Shown one piece after another: positions 1 through 7,639 of a stretch of DNA of 35,176 bases. A model generated the notes under the pieces. That model was given only the letters and a program-made list of their open reading frames with translations. It was not told the DNA's origin and searched no databases. The stretch is from contig DGTF01000013.1 of the NCBI GenBank assembly GCA_002394235.1, positions 28,959 to 64,134 of the forward strand, given 5' to 3'. Position 1 is the first letter of the stretch; each line of letters starts with the position of its first letter. This stretch comes from Eubacterium sp. UBA4343. Lineage in GTDB: Bacteria > Bacillota > Clostridia > Lachnospirales > Lachnospiraceae. The position numbers and the translations under genes were made by a program.

Positions 1-1505
1 CCGAAGAAGTCTTCAAGACCCTGAATGTCTGTGAGCACGATATAATCGTCGTCGGTATCTCCGGTAACAAGACCGCAGGAAATTCCGGCAACCGGCTTCT
101 TAATCGGCACGCCGGCAGCCATCAGTGCCATGGAAGAAGCACAGACGGAAGCCTGTGAGGTGGAACCGTTAGACTCAAAGGTTTCGGATACGGCACGGAT
201 TGCGTATGGGAATTCCTCTTCCGAAGGCATAACCGGAAGGAGGGCTCTCTCTGCAAGAGCGCCATGACCGATTTCGCGGCGCCCCGGTCCTCTGGACGGC
301 TTTGTCTCACCGACAGAGTAGCTCGGGAAGTTGTACTGATGCATGTAGCGCTTCTTTGTGATATAGGGATCAAGTCCCTCTACCTTCTGCGCCTCGGAAA
401 GAGGAGCGAGAGTCACAACGTCGCAGATCTGTGTCTGTCCGCGGGTGAACATCGCGGAGCCGTGTACACGGGGGATGACATCCACCTCGGCTGCAAGCGG
501 ACGGATCTGGCGGATCTGGCGTCCGTCCGGTCTCTTATGTTCCTTCAGAATCATGCGGCGGACAGTCTTCTTCTGATACTGGTAGATGGCATCGGGCAGA
601 AGGGCAAGCCAGTCTTCGTTGTCCGCGAATTTCTCTTTCAGTCTGTCTGTGATCGCGGCGATGTTGTTCTCTCTGGTCTGCTTGTCATCCGTGAACACGG
701 CAACTTCCATCTCAGAATCCGGAACCTCCTCGCGGATCGCGGCAAAAAGCTCCTCCGGAACCGCGCAGCTCTCGTAGGTGTGTTTCGGTTTTCCGCACTC
801 TGCCACGATATGATCAAAGAAAGCAATAACCTTTTTATTTGTCTCATCGGCAAGATAAATGGCCTCGATCATCTTCTGCTCCGGAATTTCCTGCGCGCCG
901 GCTTCGATCATGATGACCTTTTCTCTTGTAGAGGCAACGGTCAGTGCAAGCGTTGACTCGGCCTTCTTCTCATAACCCGGGTTGATGACAAATTCGCCGT
1001 TGATCATTCCAATCTGTGTGGCGGCGCAGGGACCGTCAAAAGGAATATCGGAAATGGATGTGGCGAGAGACGCGCCGAGCATGGCGACAACTTCCGGGTC
1101 ACATTCCGGATCAACGGACATCACCATATTATTCAGAGTGACATCATTTCTGTAATCCTTCGGGAAAAGAGGCCTCATCGGACGGTCGATAACACGGGAT
1201 GTGAGTACGGCATGCTCGGAAGCTTTTCCCTCTCTCTTATTGAAGCCGCCCGGGAATTTGCCGACCGAGTACATTTTCTCCTCGAATTCAACGGAAAGCG
1301 GGAAAAAATCGATTCCCTCCCGTGGCTCTTTGGAAGCGGTTGCGGTGCACAGAAGCGTGGTGTCACCATAATGGATGAACGCGCATCCGTTTGCCTGCTT
1401 GCCTACTCTCCCGATATCTACGGAAAGTTTTCTTCCAGCCAGGTCCATTTCATAGGTCTTGTAGTTGTTCTCAAGTCTGGTTGAGAATGTCTTGTTTTCT
1501 TCCAT
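1..1505 (-). CDS. pnp: Polynucleotide phosphorylase, N-terminal ~501 residues (runs off window)
   Basis: PNPase degrades RNA 3' to 5' using phosphate and releases nucleoside diphosphates; it is a cytoplasmic trimer and part of mRNA turnover. The reverse-strand frame begins MEENKTFSTRLENNY at 1505 and stays open to base 1, so only the first ~501 of about 700 residues are present. The two RNase PH-like domains and the linker are visible, with family signatures such as GKFPGGFNKREG, PSYSVGETKPSRGPGRREIG and, at the edge, DIQGLEDFFG. The C-terminal KH and S1 RNA-binding domains must lie beyond the window. The start is set by AAAGGAG five bases upstream. It follows rpsO, the usual order in bacteria, with a terminator-like hairpin in the 234-base gap. 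No frame disruption is seen in the visible part. Confidence 0.96.
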   Translation of the reverse strand, partial: MEENKTFSTRLENNYKTYEMDLAGRKLSVDIGRVGKQANGCAFIHYGDTTLLCTATASKEPREGIDFFPLSVEFEEKMYSVGKFPGGFNKREGKASEHAVLTSRVIDRPMRPLFPKDYRNDVTLNNMVMSVDPECDPEVVAMLGASLATSISDIPFDGPCAATQIGMINGEFVINPGYEKKAESTLALTVASTREKVIMIEAGAQEIPEQKMIEAIYLADETNKKVIAFFDHIVAECGKPKHTYESCAVPEELFAAIREEVPDSEMEVAVFTDDKQTRENNIAAITDRLKEKFADNEDWLALLPDAIYQYQKKTVRRMILKEHKRPDGRQIRQIRPLAAEVDVIPRVHGSAMFTRGQTQICDVVTLAPLSEAQKVEGLDPYITKKRYMHQYNFPSYSVGETKPSRGPGRREIGHGALAERALLPVMPSEEEFPYAIRAVSETFESNGSTSQASVCASSMALMAAGVPIKKPVAGISCGLVTGDTDDDYIVLTDIQGLEDFF

Positions 1506-1697
1506 CTTTACTCCTTTACTTCTCGGCGAATGCCATTGTTCCGAACCGCCATGACCGTGCAGGCCATGCTACGGCGTCGGATGTTACTCTTTGAAAACGG
1601 ACGGATCCTTGTGCGGAACATCTGTCCCGGTTTCCGAAAAACGAGATGAGTCACGCTTCGCGCTCGGCTGCGGCTCATTGCTTGTAAACACGGAAAC

Positions 1698-1726
1698 AGG
1701 GCGGATAGGTGAGTCCTACCCGCCCT
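1698..1726 (-). terminator. Hairpin after rpsO, partial terminator or pnp leader structure
   Basis: A 12-bp stem (arms 1698-1709 and 1715-1726, one G-U pair, 5-base loop) begins 13 bases beyond the rpsO stop. On the minus strand it is followed by GTTTCCGTGTTT rather than a pure U tract. It may act as a leaky terminator or an mRNA-processing site between rpsO and pnp. A second weak stem (ATGAG/CTCAT, about 1649-1679) followed by CTCGTTTTTC lies further into the gap. Confidence 0.6.
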
Positions 1727-1739
1727 GAAAGCGATTCGA

Positions 1740-2006
1740 TTACTTACGAAGTCCCAGCTTCTCGATCAGAGCACGATATCTCTCGATATCTGTCTTCTTG
1801 AGGTAATCAAGAAGTCCACGTCTCTTACCTACCATCTTCAGAAGACCGCGTCTGGAATGGTGATCCTTGTGGTTTGTCTTCAGATGCTCTGTGAGCTCTT
1901 TGATTCTCTCGGTAAGGATTGCAACCTGTACCTCGGGTGAACCGGTGTCGCCCTCTGTTCTTGCATACTCTTTGATAATCTGCTGTTTGAGTTCTTTTGT
2001 AATCAT
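1740..2006 (-). CDS. rpsO: 30S ribosomal protein S15
   Basis: S15 is a primary 16S rRNA-binding protein of the small subunit platform. The 88-residue product is full length for the family and carries the typical sequence throughout: [16 protein letters not shown] at the start, [17 protein letters not shown] near residues 19-35, [22 protein letters not shown] near 47-68, and a C-terminal [10 protein letters not shown] ribosome site (GGAGGAAAA) precedes the ATG. It heads the rpsO-pnp pair and has its own promoter (2100-2128) and a structured leader. S15 often represses its own translation by binding its leader; the leader here can fold, but that role is inferred. Confidence 0.98.
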   Translation of the reverse strand: MITKELKQQIIKEYARTEGDTGSPEVQVAILTERIKELTEHLKTNHKDHHSRRGLLKMVGKRRGLLDYLKKTDIERYRALIEKLGLRK

Positions 2007-2040
2007 TTCATTTTCCTCCTGAATATTTCTAATCGCCTGT

Positions 2041-2076
2041 GATTAAGATCTGGTCGGAGTTTCCGGGATCTGAATC
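2041..2076 (-). promoter_or_regulatory. Structured rpsO mRNA leader, candidate S15 autoregulatory element
   Basis: Within the ~85-base 5' UTR, arms 2041-2050 and 2067-2076 pair at 9 of 10 positions. The loop contains an inner CGGA/TCCG stem closed by AAC. Firmicute rpsO leaders are known to bind S15; whether this is such a site is an inference from position and fold only. Confidence 0.4.
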
Positions 2077-2099
2077 AAGGTTAAAACTCATGCCCACTC

Positions 2100-2128
2100 A
2101 ATATAGCATAGCGTATAGAAAAAGTAAA
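2100..2128 (-). promoter_or_regulatory. rpsO promoter, TTTACT-N17-TATATT
   Basis: On the minus strand a -35 box TTTACT (2123-2128) and a -10 box TATATT (2100-2105) are separated by exactly 17 bases, about 95 bases upstream of the rpsO ATG. It reads toward rpsO and away from tadA. Confidence 0.6.
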
Positions 2129-2130
2129 TG

Positions 2131-2188
2131 ATTTTCTTTATCCGGATCTTTCGGATTTTTCGGATTTTCTTTATCCGGATTTTTCGGA
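2131..2188. repeat. Imperfect direct duplication (~25 bp x2) over the tadA stop codon
   Basis: Two near-identical copies (2131-2155 and 2164-2188) sharing the core TTTTCTTTATCCGGAT. The right copy includes the end of tadA, so the left copy looks like a duplicated gene end. It resembles the duplication over the coaX stop. Confidence 0.7.
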
Positions 2189-2887
2189 ACGGAGCTGCTC
2201 GAAGAAGGTGCTGATGAGATGACTGCATTCTTTCTCAAGAATTCCCCGCGTAATCTTCACCTGATGGTTAAATGCGGGTACCTGCATGAGGTTCAGAACG
2301 GATCCGGCACAGCCCGCTTTCGGATTCATGCAGCCGATGACGACCTCATCGATTCTGGACTGGACGATGGCACCCGCGCACATCTGGCAGGGCTCAAGAG
2401 TTACATACAGGGTGCAGCCCTCGAGTCTCCAGTCGCCGAGAGCATGGCTGGCCTCCCGGATGGCGTTCAGCTCTGCGTGAGACAGTGTGTTCGCATCAGT
2501 GTTGCGCCGGTTGTATCCGCGAGCGATGATTGTGCCTTGCTTTACAATGACGCACCCGATGGGGACCTCTCTGAGGGCGGCTGCCTTCTGCGCTTCCTCG
2601 AGGGCAGTTCTCATGTATTTTTCATGCATGGACCGGATTACGGCATTTTTTTGTTCTGCTTCTCTTCGGGCGCTGTCTTCCCGTGCCTTTTTCCGCCGCA
2701 TTCTCTGCTCCCACTTGATCTGCTTGGCGGCGCGGTCTGCCGCGCGCCGGTCCTCTTTAAGTTGGGCCCGGCCGGTCTCTATATTATTGTTATTATTATT
2801 TAAGAGGAAAATATCCTCCCCGGCAGCCGGGAAGGCCTTTTGTTCTGCCGTGGAGGATATTTCGATTTTTCTTTTCTTGTCATTCAT
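2171..2887 (-). CDS. tadA: tRNA-specific adenosine deaminase with N-terminal extension
   Basis: TadA converts adenosine 34 of tRNA-Arg(ACG) to inosine. The deaminase domain occupies about residues 87-238: zinc ligands are H137 and catalytic E139 in SHAELNAIR, and C167/C170 in EPCQMC. The domain alone, from M87 (start at 2629), would be 152 residues, the usual family size. The upstream 86 residues are an odd extension: a KKRK patch, a poly-Asn stretch encoded by an AAT-rich microsatellite (2782-2800), then a charged, helix-prone Arg/Lys/Glu-rich stretch. No strong ribosome site precedes either start (CAGGG lies 11 bases before 2887; nothing clear before 2629), so the start is uncertain. It follows the transporter ATPase gene by 94 bases and may be read from the same transcript. 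Confidence 0.9.
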   Translation of the reverse strand: MNDKKRKIEISSTAEQKAFPAAGEDIFLLNNNNNNIETGRAQLKEDRRAADRAAKQIKWEQRMRRKKAREDSARREAEQKNAVIRSMHEKYMRTALEEAQKAAALREVPIGCVIVKQGTIIARGYNRRNTDANTLSHAELNAIREASHALGDWRLEGCTLYVTLEPCQMCAGAIVQSRIDEVVIGCMNPKAGCAGSVLNLMQVPAFNHQVKITRGILEKECSHLISTFFEQLRSEKSG

Positions 2888-2904
2888 AATGTGGTGCCCT
2901 GTCA

Positions 2905-2958
2905 GCAGGATATGCTGTGCTTAACGCTCGATATGCCTGGCTGACGGCTTTATCCTGC
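2905..2958. repeat. Inverted repeat between transporter ATPase gene and tadA
   Basis: Arms GCAGGATA (2905-2912) and TATCCTGC (2951-2958) flank a 38-base loop. A T run follows only on the plus strand, where there is no gene to terminate. On the minus strand it may be a processing or weak termination structure. Confidence 0.4.
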
Positions 2959-2981
2959 TTTTGCTCTCAGAATTTCTGTGG

Positions 2982-3779
2982 TCAGATACCGAGCATCATC
3001 TTGTCATTTGCAAATTCGTTGCCGGATACCTCCTCGAATTTATCGAGAAGCTGCGAAACCGTCAGATTTTTCTTCTCTTCTCCGGACACATCGTAGATGA
3101 TATTTCCCTCGTGCATCATGATCAGACGATTTCCGTGGGTGATGGCGTCCTTCATGTTGTGGGTGATCATCAGTGCTGTGAGATGATCGCGGTTGATGAT
3201 CTTTTCTGTCGCATTGAGAACCTTCTCGGCTGTCTTCGGGTCAAGAGCGGCTGTGTGCTCATCGAGAAGCAGCAGCTTCGGCTTCTGCAGGGTTGCCATG
3301 AGCAGGGTAAGAGCCTGCCGCTGGCCGCCTGACAGGAGACCAACCTTAGCTGTGAGTCTGTCTTCGAGGCCGAGGTTCAGAATCTTGAGCTGCTCGCGGT
3401 ATTCGTTTCTTTCCGTGGCGGTTACACCCCATCGAAGACCTCTTCTGGCACCCCGGCGTCTGGCCAGTGCAAGATTCTCGTCAATCTGCATAGTTGCGGC
3501 AGTTCCTGTCATGGGATCCTGGAAGACCCGGCCGATGAGGCTGGCGCGCCTGTAATCCGGGAACCCCGTCACATTCTGTCCGTCAATCGTGATGGATCCG
3601 GTATCTACCGGCCATACACCGGCAATGGCATTCAGAAGAGTGGATTTTCCGGCACCGTTGCCGCCGATAACGGTCACGAAATCGCCGTCATTGAGCGTGA
3701 GGCTGACACCTCTCAGGGCCTTCTTCTCATTTATGGTTCCGGGGTTAAATGTTTTGCTGATGTTTTTGACTTCTAACAT
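2982..3779 (-). CDS. ABC transporter ATP-binding protein (TrpXYZ-like system)
   Basis: Cytoplasmic ATPase of an importer, 265 residues. Visible motifs are Walker A GGNGAGKST near residue 39, the signature LLSGGQRQAL, Walker B LLLLDEHTAALD and a switch-region histidine in MITHNMKDA. The sequence resembles the COG1101 ATPases that partner COG4120 permeases and COG2984 lipoproteins. Members of that group have been linked to tryptophan uptake (TrpXYZ) in streptococci; the substrate here is not shown by the sequence. Its ATG directly abuts the permease stop codon, so the two are co-translated or nearly so. The lipoprotein gene upstream belongs to the same system but is separated by a repeat element. 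Confidence 0.92.
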   Translation of the reverse strand: MLEVKNISKTFNPGTINEKKALRGVSLTLNDGDFVTVIGGNGAGKSTLLNAIAGVWPVDTGSITIDGQNVTGFPDYRRASLIGRVFQDPMTGTAATMQIDENLALARRRGARRGLRWGVTATERNEYREQLKILNLGLEDRLTAKVGLLSGGQRQALTLLMATLQKPKLLLLDEHTAALDPKTAEKVLNATEKIINRDHLTALMITHNMKDAITHGNRLIMMHEGNIIYDVSGEEKKNLTVSQLLDKFEEVSGNEFANDKMMLGI

Positions 3780-4730
3780 TTACCTTCCCTCCGATCTCGA
3801 GTTTTTTCCGGCACGGCTGAAGGAGCTTTTTGCCTGTCCCTTCAGATATGGCACTGCAAGGAAGACGGCGACGATGATGGCGGTGAAAAGCTTCATCAGG
3901 TTAGAGTCGATCTTCAGCCACAGAACCAGAGTGTATACCAGATAGTAGATGATGCCGCCGACAATTACAAAAACCAGGCGGCCGAAGAAATTCAGCTTTT
4001 TGTGGAGGATCGCTTCTCCGAGCACTTCTCCGATGATGACAGCTGCAAGTCCGATGACGATGGATCCGCGTCCGCTGTTGACATCTGCAAAGCCGGAATA
4101 CTGAGCGGCAAGGCCGCCGGCAACGGCTACGATTCCGTTGGAAATCGCGAGGCCGAGAACCTTCATAATATTGATGTTGATGCCCTGTGCCTTTGCCATC
4201 TGCTGGTTGCAGCCGGTTGCCCGGATCGCCGATCCGAGCTCGGTTCCAAAGAAGAGATAGAGAATGACTATGAGGGCAATCGCAAAAATGCCGCCCACCA
4301 GAATAGCATTTGGTACATTTCTGCCGGATATGATCAGGTTATATTTGTCAACACTAACAGCCTGGTTGGCTTTCATCATCATGATTACGAGGTTTATAGA
4401 GTACAGACCGTACTGTGTCAGAATGCCTGCGAGAATGGCAGGAATTCCAAATACCGTGTGAAGGAGGCCGGTGACCGATCCTGCGATCAGACCCGCGATA
4501 AATGCGATTACAAGTGCCGCCCACGGGTTCCAGCCCGCGAGGATCAGCATTACCGTTACAGCTGCCCCGGTCGAAAAGGTTCCGTCAACGGAAAGGTCTG
4601 CGATATCGAGCAGACGGAAAGTAATGTAGACGCCGAGAGCCATGATGCCCCAGATAAGGCCCTGTGCAATGCCTGAGGGGAATCTGCCCAGCAGATCCAT
4701 CGGGTTCAGCGATGCGAAATATGCCTCCAT
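3780..4730 (-). CDS. ABC transporter permease (COG4120-like)
   Basis: Integral membrane subunit, 316 residues, with a run of hydrophobic helices from about residue 15 to 300 and a short basic cytoplasmic tail. It resembles branched-chain-type permeases, with conserved stretches such as LLDIADLSVDGTFSTGAA near residue 40 and the glycine-rich GVALAGGLAAQYSGFADVN type segment (here VAVAGGLAAQYSGFADVNSG). GGAGGAAC sits 8-9 bases before the ATG and sets the start. It pairs with the ATPase gene, whose start follows its stop immediately. Upstream lies repeat element A rather than the lipoprotein gene directly. A TATAAT (4814-4819, minus strand) is present about 85 bases upstream but has no convincing -35, so a separate promoter is only possible. 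Confidence 0.92.
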   Translation of the reverse strand: MEAYFASLNPMDLLGRFPSGIAQGLIWGIMALGVYITFRLLDIADLSVDGTFSTGAAVTVMLILAGWNPWAALVIAFIAGLIAGSVTGLLHTVFGIPAILAGILTQYGLYSINLVIMMMKANQAVSVDKYNLIISGRNVPNAILVGGIFAIALIVILYLFFGTELGSAIRATGCNQQMAKAQGININIMKVLGLAISNGIVAVAGGLAAQYSGFADVNSGRGSIVIGLAAVIIGEVLGEAILHKKLNFFGRLVFVIVGGIIYYLVYTLVLWLKIDSNLMKLFTAIIVAVFLAVPYLKGQAKSSFSRAGKNSRSEGR

Positions 4731-4850
4731 AGATAATTGTTCCTCCTGGTTTTCGTTTTCTCTGTTGTTGTTTTTCTGGCGAAGGTGTGTCCGGAGATCT
4801 GTCGGATGGCCGGATTATATGTGCTGCGCTTCGCGGCAGGCGGCCTGTCT

Positions 4851-5164
4851 GCGTTTTCGAAGAGCTTATACAGTAAACCTCATACGATAAGTCGTGCCAC
4901 ATACTGTATAAGTCCCCGCGTCACTTCGCTGCTTCGCAGCTTTCGTGCCGCTAACAGGTGACCGACTTCGTCGGTCTGTCGCGGCGTTCGCCCCACCGCT
5001 TCACACTTTGTGTGAGCGGATGTGGCTCACTGCCCGCGCATATTCGCATTCCCGCGTTGCTTCGCACCGCTCCATGCTCATACCTGTTGTCGTCGCTAAT
5101 GTTCTTGCCCACTGGTGAGCAAGCTCCCCGTGGGCCAAGAACATTGCGACTGGACTTATACAGT
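4851..5164. repeat. Dispersed structured element, copy A (MITE-like)
   Basis: A 262-bp unit has perfect 13-bp terminal inverted repeats: ACTGTATAAGTCC (4903-4915) and its complement (5152-5164). It is preceded by the module GCGTTTTCGAAGAGCT (4851-4866) and another CTTATACAGT (4865-4874). Inside are several stem-loops: 4960-4976 (7-bp stem, TTC loop), 4996-5019 (10-bp stem with a bulged T), 5055-5067 (TTC loop) and a long terminal stem around 5098-5147. Segments 4881-4912 and 4851-4875 recur in copy C, 5041-5088 in copy B and 5098-5121 in copy D. No transposase is encoded. It fills the gap between the transporter permease and lipoprotein genes. Confidence 0.8.
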
Positions 5165-5201
5165 AAAAGCCCCACCATGTGCTCTTCACACCCTGGTGGG
5201 G
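5165..5201 (-). terminator. Terminator after the lipoprotein gene
   Basis: On the minus strand CCCCACCA...TGGTGGGG (arms within 5187-5201 and 5170-5181, small bulge, 5-base loop) is followed by CTTTTA. It lies about 100 bases beyond the lipoprotein stop and just before repeat element A, so it may separate expression of the binding protein from that of the permease. Confidence 0.55.
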
Positions 5202-5302
5202 AAACATTGATGGATCTGTTTCACGAACACGTTGAATAGTATATCACACATTGACAGCTGGTGTCATAAATGATTGATTTTCGCGCGTGAAATCATGGAA
5301 TG

Positions 5303-6367
5303 TTATTCGCTGTCGGAGCTGTCGGACTCATATGCGGTGTATCCGTCCGGTACGGTGATGCCGAGCTTTTCGCAGATTTCCGGGTTGTACTCCTTCACAG
5401 GGTTGTCATAGTACTGAATTGGCATCTCAGAGATGTCTGCCTCTCCCTTCAGGATCTGTGCTGCCATCTTTCCGGTCGTCTGACCAAGACCGTAGTAATC
5501 GATGGAAAGTGTGGCAACTCCGCATCCGGCCATGATACCCTCTTCACCAACAATGATCGGAACCTTTGCCGGAAGGGCCACATTGTTGATAGCCTCGGTG
5601 CAGGAAGCCGCTGTGTTGTCGGTCGGGATGTAGAGAACATCACTGTTGTTGCATGCCTCTCCGGTGACGGAGGCTACATCGTTGGAGTCAGAGAAGGTGT
5701 AGACATTTACGGTGAGTCCTGCGTCTTCCAGATAGCCCTTCACCTGATCTGCCTGATATTTGGAGTTCGGTTCAGCCGAGCAGTACAGGATGCCGACATT
5801 TTTTGCATCTGGGAAAAGCTCGGTAACCATGTCCGCCTGCTGATCAAGCGGAGGAAGGTCGGATGTTCCGGAGATGTTGCCGCCGACCGTTCCGTTGAAG
5901 TCGTCGATATCAAGCGCAACGCCGTAGTCTGTAATGGAAGTCCCGAGGATCGGGATTGTGCTTGTCGCTGCAGCCGCAGACTGAAGAGCCGCGGTAGCGT
6001 TTGCCAGAATCAGATCTACATTTTCGGATACAAGATTCGTACAGATCTGTGTCGCGGTTGCGGCATCGCCTGCCGCATTCTGTTCATCGAAAGTTACGTT
6101 GTCTTCTCCGAGCTCAGATTTAAGTTCATCCTCAAATCCCTTTGTCGCGGCGTCAAGAGCCGGGTGCTGTACGAGCTGGCAGATACCGATCGTATATTTG
6201 CCGGATGTTTTTGCGGCCGATGCGGAAGCAGCGGTTACCGACGCTGAAGCGGAAGAATCCGCGGATGACGCCGCGGAAGAAGATGTAGAGTTGCTTCCAC
6301 AGCCGGCGAATAGTGCTCCTGCCATGACAGCTGAAAGGCAGACGGATGTGATTTTCTTTAATTTCAT
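5303..6367 (-). CDS. ABC transporter substrate-binding lipoprotein (COG2984-like)
   Basis: Extracellular ligand-binding lipoprotein of the TrpXYZ-like importer. The start at 6367 (MKLKKITSVCLSAVMAG) is chosen because GGAGG lies 7 bases upstream and a signal peptide begins there. The lipobox is LFAGC, followed by a Ser/Ala-rich tether to about residue 60. The rest has the two-lobed type I periplasmic fold seen in this family, with typical stretches YTIGICQLVQHPALDAATKGF and DVLYIPTDNTAASCTEAINN. The mature protein is about 335 residues, normal for the group. It is transcribed from its own promoter (6479-6507). The permease and ATPase genes follow after a terminator and a repeat element. Substrate is unproven: tryptophan or another small ligand. 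Confidence 0.92.
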   Translation of the reverse strand: MKLKKITSVCLSAVMAGALFAGCGSNSTSSSAASSADSSASASVTAASASAAKTSGKYTIGICQLVQHPALDAATKGFEDELKSELGEDNVTFDEQNAAGDAATATQICTNLVSENVDLILANATAALQSAAAATSTIPILGTSITDYGVALDIDDFNGTVGGNISGTSDLPPLDQQADMVTELFPDAKNVGILYCSAEPNSKYQADQVKGYLEDAGLTVNVYTFSDSNDVASVTGEACNNSDVLYIPTDNTAASCTEAINNVALPAKVPIIVGEEGIMAGCGVATLSIDYYGLGQTTGKMAAQILKGEADISEMPIQYYDNPVKEYNPEICEKLGITVPDGYTAYESDSSDSE

Positions 6368-6431
6368 TTCTTGTCCTCCCTGAATCTTACTGGATTGATG
6401 CTGCATTTTGCTGGATCATACAGAACGCTTT

Positions 6432-6447
6432 AACGCTTAAAAGCGTT
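6432..6447. promoter_or_regulatory. Palindrome in the lipoprotein gene leader, candidate operator
   Basis: AACGCTT-AA-AAGCGTT is a perfect 7-2-7 inverted repeat about 25 bases downstream of the predicted start site. An extra half-site (AACGCTT) sits at 6424-6430. It could be a repressor site or an RNA hairpin; it does not match the CcpA cre consensus. Confidence 0.4.
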
Positions 6448-6478
6448 ACACGTTGCTGCATTAAAGTATTTAAAAGAT

Positions 6479-6507
6479 AATTTACCACATACCGGGGTGG
6501 CCGTCAA
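6479..6507 (-). promoter_or_regulatory. Promoter of the lipoprotein gene, TTGACG-N17-TAAATT
   Basis: -35 TTGACG (6502-6507) and -10 TAAATT (6479-6484) with a 17-base spacer, about 110 bases upstream of the ATG at 6367. Confidence 0.6.
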
Positions 6508-6595
6508 TCAGAAGCTTGTAAAATATGCAGGGTTTGCGGATTCTCCGTGATTGCCTGTAATATTGATGGCAGAGCAGGGAGTTCTCGGCTTAATG

Positions 6596-7639
6596 TCAGA
6601 TCGCGAAATGGGAGTGGAGGACTTCTGCTACTGCGTCGCTGTCATAGCGGCCGGCTACGTAGTCGGCCGCTCTTCTGCATCGCTCGGTTCCGTTTTCCAT
6701 GGCAATTCCGGTACCGGCGGAGGTTAAAAGATCGATATCGTTGTCTGCATCTCCGAAGGCGACGATATCTTCCTTTCGTATTTTCAACTGTGAGGACAGG
6801 AATCGGAGCGCTGCTCCCTTACCCGCCTCCGGGGAGGAATTTTCAACACGGTTTGATACGGAAGAGGTGGTATAGACATTCGGGAGCGTGCTGCTGATTT
6901 TGCTGCGCAGCTGCGAGCAGAGTGCATGGTCACCGACGACAAGATCAAGTCCGTCAAGTTCTTTTCTGTGCTGATAGATAAAACCACGGATATCATCCTT
7001 CATGACACGGGTTGTCCGCACATAACTGACATATGCTGAAGACGCTCCGAAGTGTCCGGGTTCGTTGACGTAGGCGGTACAGGCATAGGCGACGCCGTTG
7101 ATAAAGGCTTCATAAGAAAGCGGAAAGCGTTCTGAAGGATATGCCGCAGTAAGCTCAAGCAGGTCGAGTACAGCCTTTTCAGACAGGGGATGGTGGAAGA
7201 TGCGCTTCGAAGAGAACAGTCGGCGTCGGAAACTGTCAGAATAGTTTTGAGGATTGCGGGCCAGAATACGCTGAAAGTCTGAATGCGGATTTGTGTAAAA
7301 ATTCTCGCATATATCTGAATGGGAGCCGGGGAGTATCCGTGCAGGTTCTGAGGAACCTCCGGATGAGGCATCTGCACCGGATGAGGTATCTGCATCGCAT
7401 GAGGCATCTGCATCAGAAGGAATCCGATAGATTGCTGCTCCGTTCGAGGTGATGGCGTAACGGACTCCGGGGATTCGGAACACGGACTCCGGAAGTGAGG
7501 TCAGTACTCTCCCGCTTGCGACGACGACCTCGATGCCTGACGCAGCGGCCCGGGTCAGAACCATGCGGCTGCGTTCGCTGATGGTCCGGGAATTCAGAAG
7601 CAGTGTGCCATCGAGATCTGAAGCGATCATTTTAATCAT
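6596..7639 (-). CDS. Cof-type HAD-superfamily phosphatase
   Basis: Predicted Mg2+-dependent phosphatase acting on small phosphorylated metabolites, 347 residues. Core motifs: catalytic DLDGT (D8, D10 of MIKMIASDLDGTLL), a threonine/serine motif II in VVASGR, a lysine in GKGAALRFL and the acidic FGDADNDIDLL near the C-terminus. A C2-type cap lies between. The start at 7639 is preferred because AAAGGA lies 10 bases upstream and the family begins here; the frame is open further upstream, inside the neighbouring gene. It overlaps the phosphopantetheinyl transferase stop by 8 bases, so the two are translationally coupled. A Ser/Asp/Ala-rich insert (about residues 75-99) is encoded by three 18-bp tandem repeats and is not normal for the family. 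Confidence 0.9.
   Translation of the reverse strand: MIKMIASDLDGTLLLNSRTISERSRMVLTRAAASGIEVVVASGRVLTSLPESVFRIPGVRYAITSNGAAIYRIPSDADASCDADTSSGADASSGGSSEPARILPGSHSDICENFYTNPHSDFQRILARNPQNYSDSFRRRLFSSKRIFHHPLSEKAVLDLLELTAAYPSERFPLSYEAFINGVAYACTAYVNEPGHFGASSAYVSYVRTTRVMKDDIRGFIYQHRKELDGLDLVVGDHALCSQLRSKISSTLPNVYTTSSVSNRVENSSPEAGKGAALRFLSSQLKIRKEDIVAFGDADNDIDLLTSAGTGIAMENGTERCRRAADYVAGRYDSDAVAEVLHSHFAI
7360..7413. repeat. Three 18-bp tandem repeats inside the HAD phosphatase gene
   Basis: Units 7360-7377, 7378-7395 and 7396-7413 differ at only a few bases and add six residues each (DADASC/DADTSS/GADASS type) without shifting the frame. Copy number could vary between strains. Confidence 0.85.

Noticed and set aside
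264..956. 230-residue plus-strand ORF
   Set aside because: Lies antisense inside pnp, whose protein sequence is strongly conserved.
5001..5207. ORFs starting MSMERCE in repeat copy A (and 8234-8479 in copy B)
   Set aside because: The similarity comes from the shared repeat block; the frames end differently and lack ribosome sites.
6368..6595. T-box riboswitch upstream of the TrpXYZ-like lipoprotein gene
   Set aside because: The leader after the predicted start is only about 105 bases and shows no T-box sequence or terminator before the gene.
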